From: JACKHA01 sp041401985 | GTDB taxonomy: Bacteria; Planctomycetota; Phycisphaerae; Phycisphaerales; UBA1924 | NCBI GenBank assembly: GCA_041401985.1 | Contig: JAWKTE010000030.1 | Location: 1 to 27,120 of the forward strand | Length of the DNA stretch: 27,120 nt | Reading direction: 5' to 3' | In this document: piece after piece, positions 1 to 7,722 of the stretch | Layout of the letters: each line of letters opens with the position of its first letter | How positions within the stretch are numbered: the first letter of the stretch is position 1 | Made by a program: the position numbers and the translations under genes | The notes under the pieces: generated by a model | What the model was told of the DNA's origin: nothing | Database searches by the model: none | The model's input: the letters and a program-made list of their open reading frames with translations, nothing else

Positions 1-405
1 GGTGACGAGCAGGCCGTCGGACGATCGGGTCATGCGCCCGTCGCGGGTGAGGCGGAGGCCGTCGCCCCCGTCGCGGGCGGCGGCGGCGGCGTCTCGGACG
101 GCGAAGAAGCCGTCGCCCCGGATGGCCATGTCGAGGGGTCGGTCGGTCTGTTCGAGCACGCCTTGCGCGTAGGAGACGATGGTCGGCAGAACGTGCGTGC
201 CGCCGCCGAGGCGTTCGAGGAGTTCGTTGGAGGGCAGGTTGCCCAGGCCGTCCTCGATGCGGGCGGGGTCGCGGGCGATCTGGAGGGCGATGTCGGGCTT
301 GAAGCCGGGGGTCCTGGCGTTGGCGAGGTTGTTGGTGATGACGTCCTGGCGGTGCATGGAGGTGAGGGCACCGGAGGCGGAGAGGTGGATGCCGTAGGAG
401 ATCAT
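1..405 (-). CDS. Flagellar hook-basal body protein, FlgF/FlgG family (N-terminal part, cut by window edge)
   Basis: Reading the minus strand from the ATG at 405-403 gives an open frame of 135 codons that runs off the window start without a stop. The N-terminus has the flagellar rod motif (SASGALTSMHRQDVITNNLA, then NARTPGFK), which in this family forms the helical export and assembly segment. Around residues 92-103 comes PLDMAIRGDGFFAVRD, and then LTRDGRMTRSSDGLLVT, the usual 'PLDVAI-GxGFF' and 'TRDG-F-xx-G-LVT' blocks. Such proteins are exported by the flagellar type III apparatus and form the periplasmic rod or distal rod. FlgF and FlgG cannot be told apart from this part alone. An Ala/Asp/Gly insert of about ten residues follows the GFF block. 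The FmdB-like gene lies 55 bases upstream on the same strand. Confidence 0.85.
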   Translation of the reverse strand, partial: MISYGIHLSASGALTSMHRQDVITNNLANARTPGFKPDIALQIARDPARIEDGLGNLPSNELLERLGGGTHVLPTIVSYAQGVLEQTDRPLDMAIRGDGFFAVRDAAAAARDGGDGLRLTRDGRMTRSSDGLLVT

Positions 406-460
406 GCCCGCGTGGACGCAAGCGGGGTGCCGGGGTGGGGTGCGGGCGGATGGGGCGATG

Positions 461-694
461 TCAGGAGCCGCACATGCCCTGGTTTTTGCCGCAGGGGCAG
501 CATCCGCCCATGGGGAGGCTTGTGGCGGACGCGGCGGCGGAGGAGCCGACGCCGGCGGCGAAGGTGGAGAACTTGCGGGTGAAGGTGCGGCCCTTGGATT
601 CGGGGTCGTCGACCGGGCGGTCGGCGTCGGCCATCGGGCGCATGAGTTCGAGGACGGTGCCGTCCTGCTCGCAAATGTACTCGTAGAGGGGCAT
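461..694 (-). CDS. Small FmdB-family-like (zinc-ribbon-type) protein
   Basis: This 77-residue protein opens with MPLYEYICEQDG, the start typical of FmdB-family putative regulatory proteins (usually 'MPxYEYxCxxCG'). A good ribosome site (GAAGGAG, then five bases, then ATG) on the minus strand fixes the start. The second half is low-complexity Ala/Ser, and the tail holds clustered cysteines (GGCCPCGKNQGMCGS). Odd point: the usual CxxC pair is broken, with Cys8 present but Asp/Gly where the second Cys should be. Any metal site would have to combine Cys8 with the C-terminal cysteines. The family's function is not well established. The neighbour downstream on the same strand is a flagellar gene, but nothing shows a functional link. 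Confidence 0.75.
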   Translation of the reverse strand: MPLYEYICEQDGTVLELMRPMADADRPVDDPESKGRTFTRKFSTFAAGVGSSAAASATSLPMGGCCPCGKNQGMCGS

Positions 695-825
695 GGTGGC
701 TCCTTCGTGGGGGTGCTGGAAGGGTACGCGGGGAGCCGCCCGGGCTTCGGATCGCGGACGGGCTCGGGTCTGGTGACAGGCGGTGGTTGGGCCGACGGCC
801 CGAACCGCCCCGCATACGCTTCCCG

Positions 826-1857
826 ATGGCGAGTTCCGCTGAGACGATCAAGCAAGGAGGCCCCGTGGCGCCGACAGGCCCTGCCGTTGCGAATCCGCAT
901 ACGCCGCCGGCCGGTCTGGCGGGCGCGGGAACACCTGACGGTGCGTCCGGGCAGGCCCAGGGGGCGGCCAACACGGTCGTCGTCGATGGCGTGGCGCGGC
1001 GGATCTGCTTCCTGCGCGGGCACATGCGCTCGGGCACGAACTGGATGGGCAGCCTGCTGAACCTGCACCCGCGGATCGTGGTGGATGGCGAGTTCCACCT
1101 CGAGATGCTCAAGGATGCCCTGAACCGGTTCACGAGCGAGACGTGGTCGATGGGCTCGCGCGAGCCGATGAAGTCGATCGCCGACGAGTGGTTCCAGGAA
1201 CTGGTCCGGCGCATGGTGGCGACGACGGTCGCGAAGCGTCCCCGGGCCGAGTGGCTGTGCGACAAGACGCCGGCGCCGATCGACCGGTTCCTGCCGGGGG
1301 CGCCAAACCTGGTGATCGTGCGGGACGGGCGGGATGTGGCCACGTCGTGGACGTTCCACCAGTTGCGGATCGGCGGGCCGTTCAGCGAGCCGCACCGGAC
1401 GCTGATGGCGGACCTGCGTGAGCGGTTCGAGGCGGACCCCAACATGTTCGCGTCGTCGCCGGAACTGCTGTTCTCGTGCGAGGAGTGGGTACGGGCGTGC
1501 GGTCGGGGGTGGGCGCGGTACATCCGCAACCACCTGGAGATGATGGAGAAGTCGAGGGCGGGCGAGTTCGACGGGCCGATCCTGCTGGTGCGGTACGAGG
1601 ACCTGCACGCGGACCCCGAGGGCCAGCGGGCGGTGATGTACCGGTTCCTGGGGCTGGACCCGGCCGAGGCGCGGCCCATCTCGGAGAAGTCGCGGACGTC
1701 GCCCGGGTTCGGGCGCGAGGACCCGAAATCGTTCTATCGCAAGGGCGAGGTCGGGGACTGGCGGAACTACGCGACGGAGGACTTCGGGCGGTGGTTCAAG
1801 GACGAGGCGGGGGAGATGCTGGTGGCGATGGGGTATGAGGTTGGGGGGGACTGGTAG
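826..1857 (+). CDS. Sulfotransferase (PAPS-dependent, Sulfotransfer family)
   Basis: The product transfers sulfate from PAPS to a hydroxyl or amine of an unknown acceptor, probably in the cytoplasm since no signal peptide or membrane segment is visible. The PAPS-binding P-loop RSGTNWMGSLLN lies near residue 67, the 3'-phosphate motif IVRDGRDVATSW near residue 163, and the C-terminal RKGEVGDWRN near residue 305 matches the family's 'RKGxxGDWKN' signature. All three hallmarks are intact and the length (about 330-345 aa) is normal. The start is uncertain: ATG at 826 has no ribosome site, while an in-frame GTG at 865 is preceded by AAGGAGG (854-860, four bases away) and may be the true start. The first 60 residues are Ala/Gly/Pro-rich and not part of the fold. 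It lies just upstream of the polysaccharide exporter, so glycan or lipid sulfation is possible, but the 221-base gap argues against tight coupling. Confidence 0.87.
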   Translation: MASSAETIKQGGPVAPTGPAVANPHTPPAGLAGAGTPDGASGQAQGAANTVVVDGVARRICFLRGHMRSGTNWMGSLLNLHPRIVVDGEFHLEMLKDALNRFTSETWSMGSREPMKSIADEWFQELVRRMVATTVAKRPRAEWLCDKTPAPIDRFLPGAPNLVIVRDGRDVATSWTFHQLRIGGPFSEPHRTLMADLRERFEADPNMFASSPELLFSCEEWVRACGRGWARYIRNHLEMMEKSRAGEFDGPILLVRYEDLHADPEGQRAVMYRFLGLDPAEARPISEKSRTSPGFGREDPKSFYRKGEVGDWRNYATEDFGRWFKDEAGEMLVAMGYEVGGDW

Positions 1858-2078
1858 TTGGGAATTGGGAGACGGGAGTACGCTGAGAACGCGGAGAGGG
1901 CGGAGGGACGCTGAGGGGGGAGTTGGTGGTGGCGACGCGGGGTTGTTGAGGGGTCTTGCGTGGGACGGGTGCCTGTGCTTTTCGCGCGGGAGCGCGGTGT
2001 TCCGGTCTTGACCCGCTGCATTCCTCCGCATCCCTCGGCCCACTCGGCGACCCCTGCGTACTCCGACTCGATCAACCA
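1858..2078. repeat. Intergenic gap with a 7-bp-periodic stretch and an AACGCGGAG-type repeat
   Basis: The gap between the sulfotransferase stop and the permease start begins with a short 7-bp-periodic stretch (ttgggaattgggag, 1858-1871). It is followed at 1881-1914 by a degenerate repeat built on aacgcggag / ggcggaggg / acgctgag. The second element resembles repeats at 4616-4645, 4769-4798, 23661-23715 and 25023-25070. The rest of the gap has no gene I can support and no clear promoter boxes. Confidence 0.55.
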
Positions 2079-2948
2079 ATGACGACCGTTCCGCTCAACA
2101 CGACGATCCACTCGGCCGCGCCGACGCCGGTGCTGGCGCTGCTGAACCCGGCGCGGCTGGTGCGGCTGTTCTACTCGCACCGGGCCCTGATCCGACAGTT
2201 CACGATCCGCGAGATCCACAGCGCCAACCGCGACACGGTGCTGGGCTGGGCGTGGGTCGCGATCACGCCTGCGATCATGCTGGCGATTTACACGATTGTG
2301 TTCGGGACGATCCTGGGGGCGCGGGGCAACCGCCCGCCGCTGGAGTATGCCCTGTGGCTGTTCTGCGGCATCACGCTGTTCCACCTGTTCACGGAGCCGA
2401 TGAACCGCGGGCCGGGGCTGGTTGCGGGGCGGCCCAACTTCGTGAAGAAACTGGTGTTCCCGCTGGAGATCCTGCCGGTGTCGGCGATCGGCGTGGTGCT
2501 GTTCCACACGGCGATCTCGTGCGTGCTGCTGGTGGTCGCCAAGGCAGTGGTGGTCGGACATTTCACGGGGTGGGAACTGCTGTTCCCGCTGGCGATCGTG
2601 CCGGTGGCGCTCTTGGGGCTGGGGGTGTGCACGCTGCTGGCGGCGATCGGGGTGTTCGTGCGCGACCTTCGGCACATCGTCAACGGGCCGCTCGGGCGGG
2701 CGCTGTTCTTTCTGACGCCGCTGGTGTATCCGATGGACATCGTGCCGGAGCGGTTCCGGTGGCTGATCGCGATCAACCCGCTGACGAGCGTGGTGCAGTT
2801 CGGGCGGCAGTGCCTGGTGGACGGGCGGAACCCGGACGGGGCGTGGTGGATCGGGCTGGGGGTGGTGACGCTGGCGGGGCTGCTGGGTGTGGTGGCGGCG
2901 TACGCGGTGTTCACGAAGGCCAAGCGGGGGTTCGCCGATGTCATCTGA
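2079..2948 (+). CDS. wzm: ABC-2 type polysaccharide export permease (Wzm-like)
   Basis: This 289-residue inner-membrane protein is the channel half of an ABC exporter that moves undecaprenyl-linked glycans such as O-antigen or teichoic-acid-like polymers across the membrane. The N-terminal part (RALIRQFTIREIHSANRDTV, then LGWAWVAITPAIMLAIYTIV) and the C-terminal block (PLVYPMDIVPERFRWLIAIN, then PLTSVVQFGRQ) match the Wzm/TagG/RfbA family. About six hydrophobic segments are visible, at roughly 55-75, 90-105, 135-160, 170-200, 205-220 and 260-280. I chose ATG 2079; the frame is open further upstream, but that part has no membrane or family similarity. The stop overlaps the start of the ATPase gene by 11 bases, which indicates translational coupling. 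Confidence 0.9.
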   Translation: MTTVPLNTTIHSAAPTPVLALLNPARLVRLFYSHRALIRQFTIREIHSANRDTVLGWAWVAITPAIMLAIYTIVFGTILGARGNRPPLEYALWLFCGITLFHLFTEPMNRGPGLVAGRPNFVKKLVFPLEILPVSAIGVVLFHTAISCVLLVVAKAVVVGHFTGWELLFPLAIVPVALLGLGVCTLLAAIGVFVRDLRHIVNGPLGRALFFLTPLVYPMDIVPERFRWLIAINPLTSVVQFGRQCLVDGRNPDGAWWIGLGVVTLAGLLGVVAAYAVFTKAKRGFADVI

Positions 2949-4596
2949 GGTCGGGGCGAGAGCGGCGGCGGAGGCGACGCGCGACGGCGCGGTTGGAGCC
3001 GCGGCTGCGCGTCCCGGACCACGCAGCGCCGGAGTTGCTGCGGGCACGCCGGGCGTCAAGAAGGGCGCGACGACGCAGCCCGCGCCGGCCGCGGCTCGTC
3101 CTTCCGGCCCGCCGGTGGTGTCGGTGCAGAACCTGGGCAAGTGCTACCACATCTACAACAAGCCGGAGGACCGGCTGAAGCAGGCGTTGCTGCGGTGGCG
3201 GGGCCGCCAGTATTTCGAGGAGTTCTGGGCCTTGCGGGGCGTGTCGTTCGAGGTGTTCCCGGGCGAGGCGGTCGGAATCGTGGGGCGGAACGGGTCGGGC
3301 AAGTCGACGCTGATGCAGATGATCGCGGGCACCTTGGTGCCGACCGAGGGGCGGATCGAGGTGCGCGGGCGGGTGGCGGCTCTGCTGGAACTCGGCTCGG
3401 GGTTCAACCCGGAGTTCACGGGGCGCGAGAACGTGTACCTGTACGGGGCGATCCTGGGGCTGACGCGGCGCGAGACCGACGAGAAGTTCGACGAGATCGC
3501 GGCGTTCGCCGACATCGGGCGGTTCCTGGACCAGCCGGCCAAGACGTACTCGACGGGGATGCGGGTGCGCCTGGCGTTCGCGGTGCAGGTGCAGGTGCGT
3601 CCCGAGGTGCTGATCATCGACGAGGCGCTGACGGTCGGGGACAACCTGTTCCAGAAGCGGTGCCACGAGCGCCTGCGGATGCTGCGGGAGGCGGGCACGA
3701 CGCTGCTGTTCGTGTCGCACCAGCAGGAGATCATCAGGACGCTGACGAGCCGCTGCGTGCTGCTGCACCAGGGGCGGCTGCGGGCGATGGGCTCGCCGGG
3801 CGAGGTGCTGCTGGAGTACCGGCGGATCCTGCACGAGGAGGAGAAGCGGTGGACGACGCAGCGGCTGGAGGCGGTGTTGAAGCGGAAGGGGCCTGAGCCG
3901 AAGCGGGATGGGGCCGCGGGGGCGGGGGAAGCGACGCCGGGCGTGTCGGCCGTGCAGGTGCCGTGCGCGGCGGAAGGCGCGGCGGGTGCTCAGGCGGCCG
4001 CGTCGGCGGGCGGCACGATCTCGACGCCCGCGCCGCTGGACATGCCCGAGAATCCCGCGTCCTACGGCGACCGCGACGCGACGATCACGCGGGTTGAGCT
4101 GCTGGGCAGCGACGGCGAGGGGTGCTCGCTGTTCTATCCGGGCGACCGGGTGATGGTCCGCGTGGGCGTGCGGTTCGAGCGGGACATCGAGCATGTCAAC
4201 GTGGCGCTGCGGCTGCGGGACAAACTGGGCGTGAAGGTGTACTCGTGGGGCACGCTGAACCAGGACATGGCCACCTGGGGCGGGCTGAGGCCGTACGACG
4301 ACCCGACCGGGGCCGGGGGCGAGCACGCGGGGATGGCGGACCCTCCCGTGCTGTGGGACCGGTCGTTCGAGGCGGGGCAGAACCTGACGGTGGAGTTCGA
4401 GTGGATCTGCACGCTGGGTGCCGGGTTCTATGAGGTGCAGGCGTGCGTGACGCACGAGCCGACGCCGGACTACCGGAACCTGCGGATGCTGCACTGGCTG
4501 GACGAGGCGGCGTTCTTCGAGGTGAAGATCGCGCGGGAGGAGTACTTCTTTGGGGGGATGGTGGACCTGCGGATGCGGGCGGCGGTGTTGGATTAG
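2938..4596 (+). CDS. wzt: Polysaccharide ABC exporter ATPase with C-terminal carbohydrate-binding domain (Wzt-like)
   Basis: This 552-residue ATPase would power the Wzm-like permease. In order it has an Ala-rich N-terminal extension (1-59), which is unusual for the family; a nucleotide-binding domain (about 60-310) with Walker A GRNGSGKST near 116, signature YSTGMRVRLAF near 204, Walker B VLIIDEAL near 224 and H-loop FVSHQQ near 258; an Ala/Gly-rich linker (about 320-370); and a beta-rich C-terminal domain (about 370-550) beginning YGDRDATITRVELLGSDGEG. That tail fits the Wzt_C immunoglobulin-like domain, which in E. coli O9a binds the modified non-reducing end of the glycan and gates export. 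The length is well above the roughly 250 aa of tail-less versions. The ATG lies inside the end of the permease gene, and the next gene follows after 249 bases. Confidence 0.9.
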   Translation: MSSEVGARAAAEATRDGAVGAAAARPGPRSAGVAAGTPGVKKGATTQPAPAAARPSGPPVVSVQNLGKCYHIYNKPEDRLKQALLRWRGRQYFEEFWALRGVSFEVFPGEAVGIVGRNGSGKSTLMQMIAGTLVPTEGRIEVRGRVAALLELGSGFNPEFTGRENVYLYGAILGLTRRETDEKFDEIAAFADIGRFLDQPAKTYSTGMRVRLAFAVQVQVRPEVLIIDEALTVGDNLFQKRCHERLRMLREAGTTLLFVSHQQEIIRTLTSRCVLLHQGRLRAMGSPGEVLLEYRRILHEEEKRWTTQRLEAVLKRKGPEPKRDGAAGAGEATPGVSAVQVPCAAEGAAGAQAAASAGGTISTPAPLDMPENPASYGDRDATITRVELLGSDGEGCSLFYPGDRVMVRVGVRFERDIEHVNVALRLRDKLGVKVYSWGTLNQDMATWGGLRPYDDPTGAGGEHAGMADPPVLWDRSFEAGQNLTVEFEWICTLGAGFYEVQACVTHEPTPDYRNLRMLHWLDEAAFFEVKIAREEYFFGGMVDLRMRAAVLD

Positions 4597-4615
4597 AGGC
4601 TACGCGCTCGACGGG

Positions 4616-4798
4616 TGGAACGCGAAGGACGCGAAGGACGCGAGTGGGACCGGGGCCGCGGAAGCGCGTGGGTGCCGTGCTTCGGTGGTTGGAGCGGGCA
4701 TTTGGGTCGACGCGGGTTGGGGGTGGGACGCCCCTCTACGATCAGCTTCGCGACCACCTCGTTTCTTGCGTCGCGTTCTTCGCGCCCATCGCGTTCCA
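4616..4798. repeat. Inverted pair of AACGCGAAGG repeats enclosing about 120 bp
   Basis: The left arm (4616-4645, starting tggaacgcgaaggacgcgaa) and the right arm (4769-4798, ending catcgcgttcca) are inverted copies. By eye 25 of 30 positions match. They bound most of the gap between the ATPase and methyltransferase genes (4597-4845). The same repeat type occurs at 1881, 23661 and 25023. Nothing in the enclosed stretch looks like a gene; the open frame that crosses it joins the methyltransferase gene but lacks family similarity. It could be a small mobile or REP-like element, or form a hairpin in the mRNA. Confidence 0.6.
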
Positions 4799-4845
4799 CT
4801 CCGAATCCCAACTCCCCGAGCCGCCCATTGCCCGACTACGCCGCC

Positions 4846-7620
4846 ATGTATGACTCGTACTGGGACGACCCTTCACGCTGGGGGTCGTGCTCGATCCGCG
4901 ATCTGGACCAGACCGCCGAGGCGATCCTGGCCACCTGCGGTCCGGGGCGGCTGCTGGATGTCGGCAGCGGGATGGGCGGGCTGGTGCGGGCGCTGCTGCG
5001 GCTTGGGGTTGATGCCACCGGGCTGGACGTGGCCCAGAAGTGCGTGGACGCGTCCAACGAGGCGGCCGCGGGGCGGTTTGTTCGCGGGTCGCTGCTGCAA
5101 CTGCCGTTCGAGGATGGGGCGTTTGACACCGTCGTGTCGACCGACGTGCTCGAACACCTGGACGAGGCGGACGTGCCGGCGGCGCTGGCGGAGATGGCGC
5201 GGGTGTCGCGCCGGTTCCTGTTCGTGCGGGTGGCGACGACGCCGGACCGGGACGGGGCGTGGCACCTGACGGTGCGCGAGCGGGCGTGGTGGGAGCGCCG
5301 GTGCTTCGAGGCCGGGCTGCGCCGCCATCCGCTGATGCTGGCCGCGGTGGCGTACGACGCGCTGGAGAGTGAGGGCTGGCAGGCGACGCTGGTGCTGGAG
5401 AAGGTGCCGGCGGCGGCGCTTGCGCGGTGGCCGCTGGAGTCGCTCAAGGGCGAGCGCGACCTGCACATGGACATGCTGCGGGAGGCGGGGCGGCGGAGCG
5501 ACGCGCACATCGCGCGGTACCACCTGGCGTGCCAGTTCGTGCGTCCGGGGGACACCGTGCTGGACGTGGCGTGCGGGCTTGGGTATGGCAGCGCGATTGT
5601 GCGTGCGGGCTCGCAGGCGGCGCGGGTGGTGGGGATCGACTCGTCGGAATCGGCGGTCGCGTATGCGCGGGACTGCTTCGGGGGCGGTTCGAGCGGCGCG
5701 TGTGGGGATTCGGGAGAGGGCAACGAGCGGGCGGGGCGACCGATTGAGTTCGGCGTCGGAGACGCGGCGGACCTGTCCCGCTTCGGCGATGCGAGCATCG
5801 ATGTGGTGGTGTCGTTCGAAACGCTGGAGCATCTGGGCGAGCCGGGGCGGTTCCTGGACGAGGCACGCCGGGTGCTGCGCCCCGGCGGGCGGCTGGTGCT
5901 GAGCGTGCCGAACGACTGGACGGATGAGACTGGACGCGATCCGAACCCGCACCACCTGCAGGTGTACGACTGGGCGCGTCTGGGGGCGGAACTCGGGGAA
6001 CGGTTCATCCTCGAGAAGCGGTTCGCGCAGATCGCGGGCGGGGGGATGAAGCACCGAGAAGGAGCGCGGTCCTTGCGGGATGTGGCGCTGGCGCCCGCGA
6101 GCGCATCGGACGGGGATCCGAAGGGCGAGGGCGGGAACGGCCCTTCGACGCCACCTGCAGAATGGTGGCTCGCGGTCGCGATGAAGGACCCAGTTGGGGC
6201 GGCAACGCCTTATGTGGAGAGCGTCTACCCGGCGCGGGGCGTGGCGGGCGATGACCCTGAGCACTCTGCGAACGTGGCGGCGTTCGGGCGGGACTACGAG
6301 AACCCGTGGCTGGTGCGGGCGATGGTGGCGCTGGGGCTGCGCGGCACGAACAAGGCCGAACTTGCGGCGATGGCGCGGCGGGTGATCGAGGCGTCGGGCC
6401 TGGCGGGTGGATCGGGACATGAGCGTGCCGCGGCAACGCCGGATGTCGGGGCGGCGCTGTGCGTGCTTGGGTATCGCCTGCTGGATGTGCCGACGCTTCC
6501 GGCAGGCGAGGCCGACGCGTGGCTTGCCCAGGCGAACGCGTACGAATCGAACGTCGACGCTCGCGGCACCGACGCTGCGCCTCACGCACGCCGATGGACC
6601 ATCTCGAACGCGTATCTCGCGGGATTGCTGCATCTGGCGGTCGGGCGACGGGGCGAGGCTCGCGCAGCGTTCCAGCGATGCGCACGCATGGACGTGCTCG
6701 CGTTCAGCCCGCTGCTGGCGAGCAAGACGATCGATGCGTCGTTCCAGGCGGGGCTGATCGCCGCGGCCGATGGGGACCTTGACGCGGCCCGCCCCGACTT
6801 CCGGCGGGGCCTCGGCGAACTGACGCGCGTGCTGGATGCACGCGACTGGACCAACATCCTGGGCTCGCTCGATGAGCCGCTGACGTTCGGGCTGGTGGAC
6901 CTGCAGCAGGCGGTGGAACTGGCGGCCCGGTGCGCGTTCGGGCTGGCGTGCCTGGACCACTTCCGCGATCGCCCGGGACTGGCGTGGACGCTGGTGCGCC
7001 GTCGGGCGCTCGGCGACCTGAAGCGTTGGAGCGAGCAGCAGACGGGGGCGATCGAGTGGCTGCGGGAGCAGCGCCGCGAACTCGAGCGGGCGCTGGCCGA
7101 GACGCGGGGCTGGATCTCGCGTCAGGAGCGGGGTCGCTCGTGGCTGGAGCAGCAGCGGACCGACCTTGAGCAGCGGCATGCCGCGCTGGCGGCGCGGCTC
7201 GACACACTCTCGCGCGAGTCGGCCGACGAGCGGGAGCGCTTGCGCGGCGTGATCGGCGAGCAGCGCAAGAGCGCGGAGTGGCTGGCGGCCCAGCGGCGGG
7301 AGATGGACGACCGCCTGCGCGAGCGGGACCAGACGATCGCGACGCTGCGGGCCGCGATCGAGGCGCACAAGGGCGGCGAGAAGTGGCTGGGCGATCAGAA
7401 GCGTGAGTTGGAGCGGCGGCTGGCGGAGCAGCGGGAGTCGTTCGAGGCGAGGCTGGGAGAGCGGGACGCGCGGATCGCCAAGCAGGCCGCGTGGAGCGAG
7501 CAGCAGAAGGCGCGGATCGAGGCGTTGCAGGCGAAGATCGCGGCGCTGATGGAGGGGCGGGACTGGGTGGCCCGCCAGGCCGAGGCGCTGCGGGAGCAGG
7601 CGGAGAAGCCGGGGGCTTGA
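4846..7620 (+). CDS. Twin-methyltransferase, TPR-like, long coiled-coil protein; candidate glycan chain terminator
   Basis: This 924-residue protein has four visible parts. The first SAM methyltransferase domain (about 1-205) has motif I LLDVGSGMGG at 36-45 and DTVVSTDVLEHL further on. The second (about 215-440) has VLDVACGLGYGS near 239 and VVSFETLEHLGEPGRFLDEA, then LRPGGRLVLSVPN. A helical TPR-like stretch (about 480-710) includes AYLAGLLHLAVGRRGEARAA. The coiled coil (about 724-920) carries eight W-x3-Q motifs, such as WLREQRRELE and WLGDQKRELE. No kinase domain or membrane segment is visible. Following Wzm and Wzt on the same strand, it resembles in architecture the E. coli WbdD capping enzymes, whose coiled coil sets O-antigen length; that role here is inference. 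I chose ATG 4846; TTG 4828 is possible. The longer open frame upstream runs through repeat DNA and is rejected. Confidence 0.85.
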   Translation: MYDSYWDDPSRWGSCSIRDLDQTAEAILATCGPGRLLDVGSGMGGLVRALLRLGVDATGLDVAQKCVDASNEAAAGRFVRGSLLQLPFEDGAFDTVVSTDVLEHLDEADVPAALAEMARVSRRFLFVRVATTPDRDGAWHLTVRERAWWERRCFEAGLRRHPLMLAAVAYDALESEGWQATLVLEKVPAAALARWPLESLKGERDLHMDMLREAGRRSDAHIARYHLACQFVRPGDTVLDVACGLGYGSAIVRAGSQAARVVGIDSSESAVAYARDCFGGGSSGACGDSGEGNERAGRPIEFGVGDAADLSRFGDASIDVVVSFETLEHLGEPGRFLDEARRVLRPGGRLVLSVPNDWTDETGRDPNPHHLQVYDWARLGAELGERFILEKRFAQIAGGGMKHREGARSLRDVALAPASASDGDPKGEGGNGPSTPPAEWWLAVAMKDPVGAATPYVESVYPARGVAGDDPEHSANVAAFGRDYENPWLVRAMVALGLRGTNKAELAAMARRVIEASGLAGGSGHERAAATPDVGAALCVLGYRLLDVPTLPAGEADAWLAQANAYESNVDARGTDAAPHARRWTISNAYLAGLLHLAVGRRGEARAAFQRCARMDVLAFSPLLASKTIDASFQAGLIAAADGDLDAARPDFRRGLGELTRVLDARDWTNILGSLDEPLTFGLVDLQQAVELAARCAFGLACLDHFRDRPGLAWTLVRRRALGDLKRWSEQQTGAIEWLREQRRELERALAETRGWISRQERGRSWLEQQRTDLEQRHAALAARLDTLSRESADERERLRGVIGEQRKSAEWLAAQRREMDDRLRERDQTIATLRAAIEAHKGGEKWLGDQKRELERRLAEQRESFEARLGERDARIAKQAAWSEQQKARIEALQAKIAALMEGRDWVARQAEALREQAEKPGA

Positions 7621-7637
7621 GGGGTGCCCGGGGCGAG

Positions 7638-7667
7638 CCGACGCGTACCCGTCGACCAATGCGTCGG
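7638..7667. terminator. Possible hairpin between convergent genes
   Basis: The sequence ccgacgc (7638-7644) pairs with gcgtcgg (7661-7667) around a 16-base loop, just downstream of the methyltransferase stop and facing the end of the zinc-ribbon gene. There is no T-run. It could end transcription from both sides, but a 7-bp stem in such GC-rich DNA is weak evidence. A direct repeat of ctgttcaaggcc / ctgttcaaagcc follows near 7707-7730. Confidence 0.3.
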
Positions 7668-7722
7668 CGTGGGAGCGGCGACCGGATCCAAGCCCGGTGT
7701 CAGGCTCTGTTCAAGGCCCTGT

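Noticed and set aside
1767..3140. Long minus-strand open frame opposite the permease gene
   Set aside because: Arg/Pro/His-rich shadow of the GC-rich permease and ATPase genes, with no family similarity.
4615..4845. N-terminal extension of the methyltransferase protein by about 77 residues
   Set aside because: It is read through the repeat-bounded gap and has no domain similarity; the methyltransferase fold starts at the chosen ATG.
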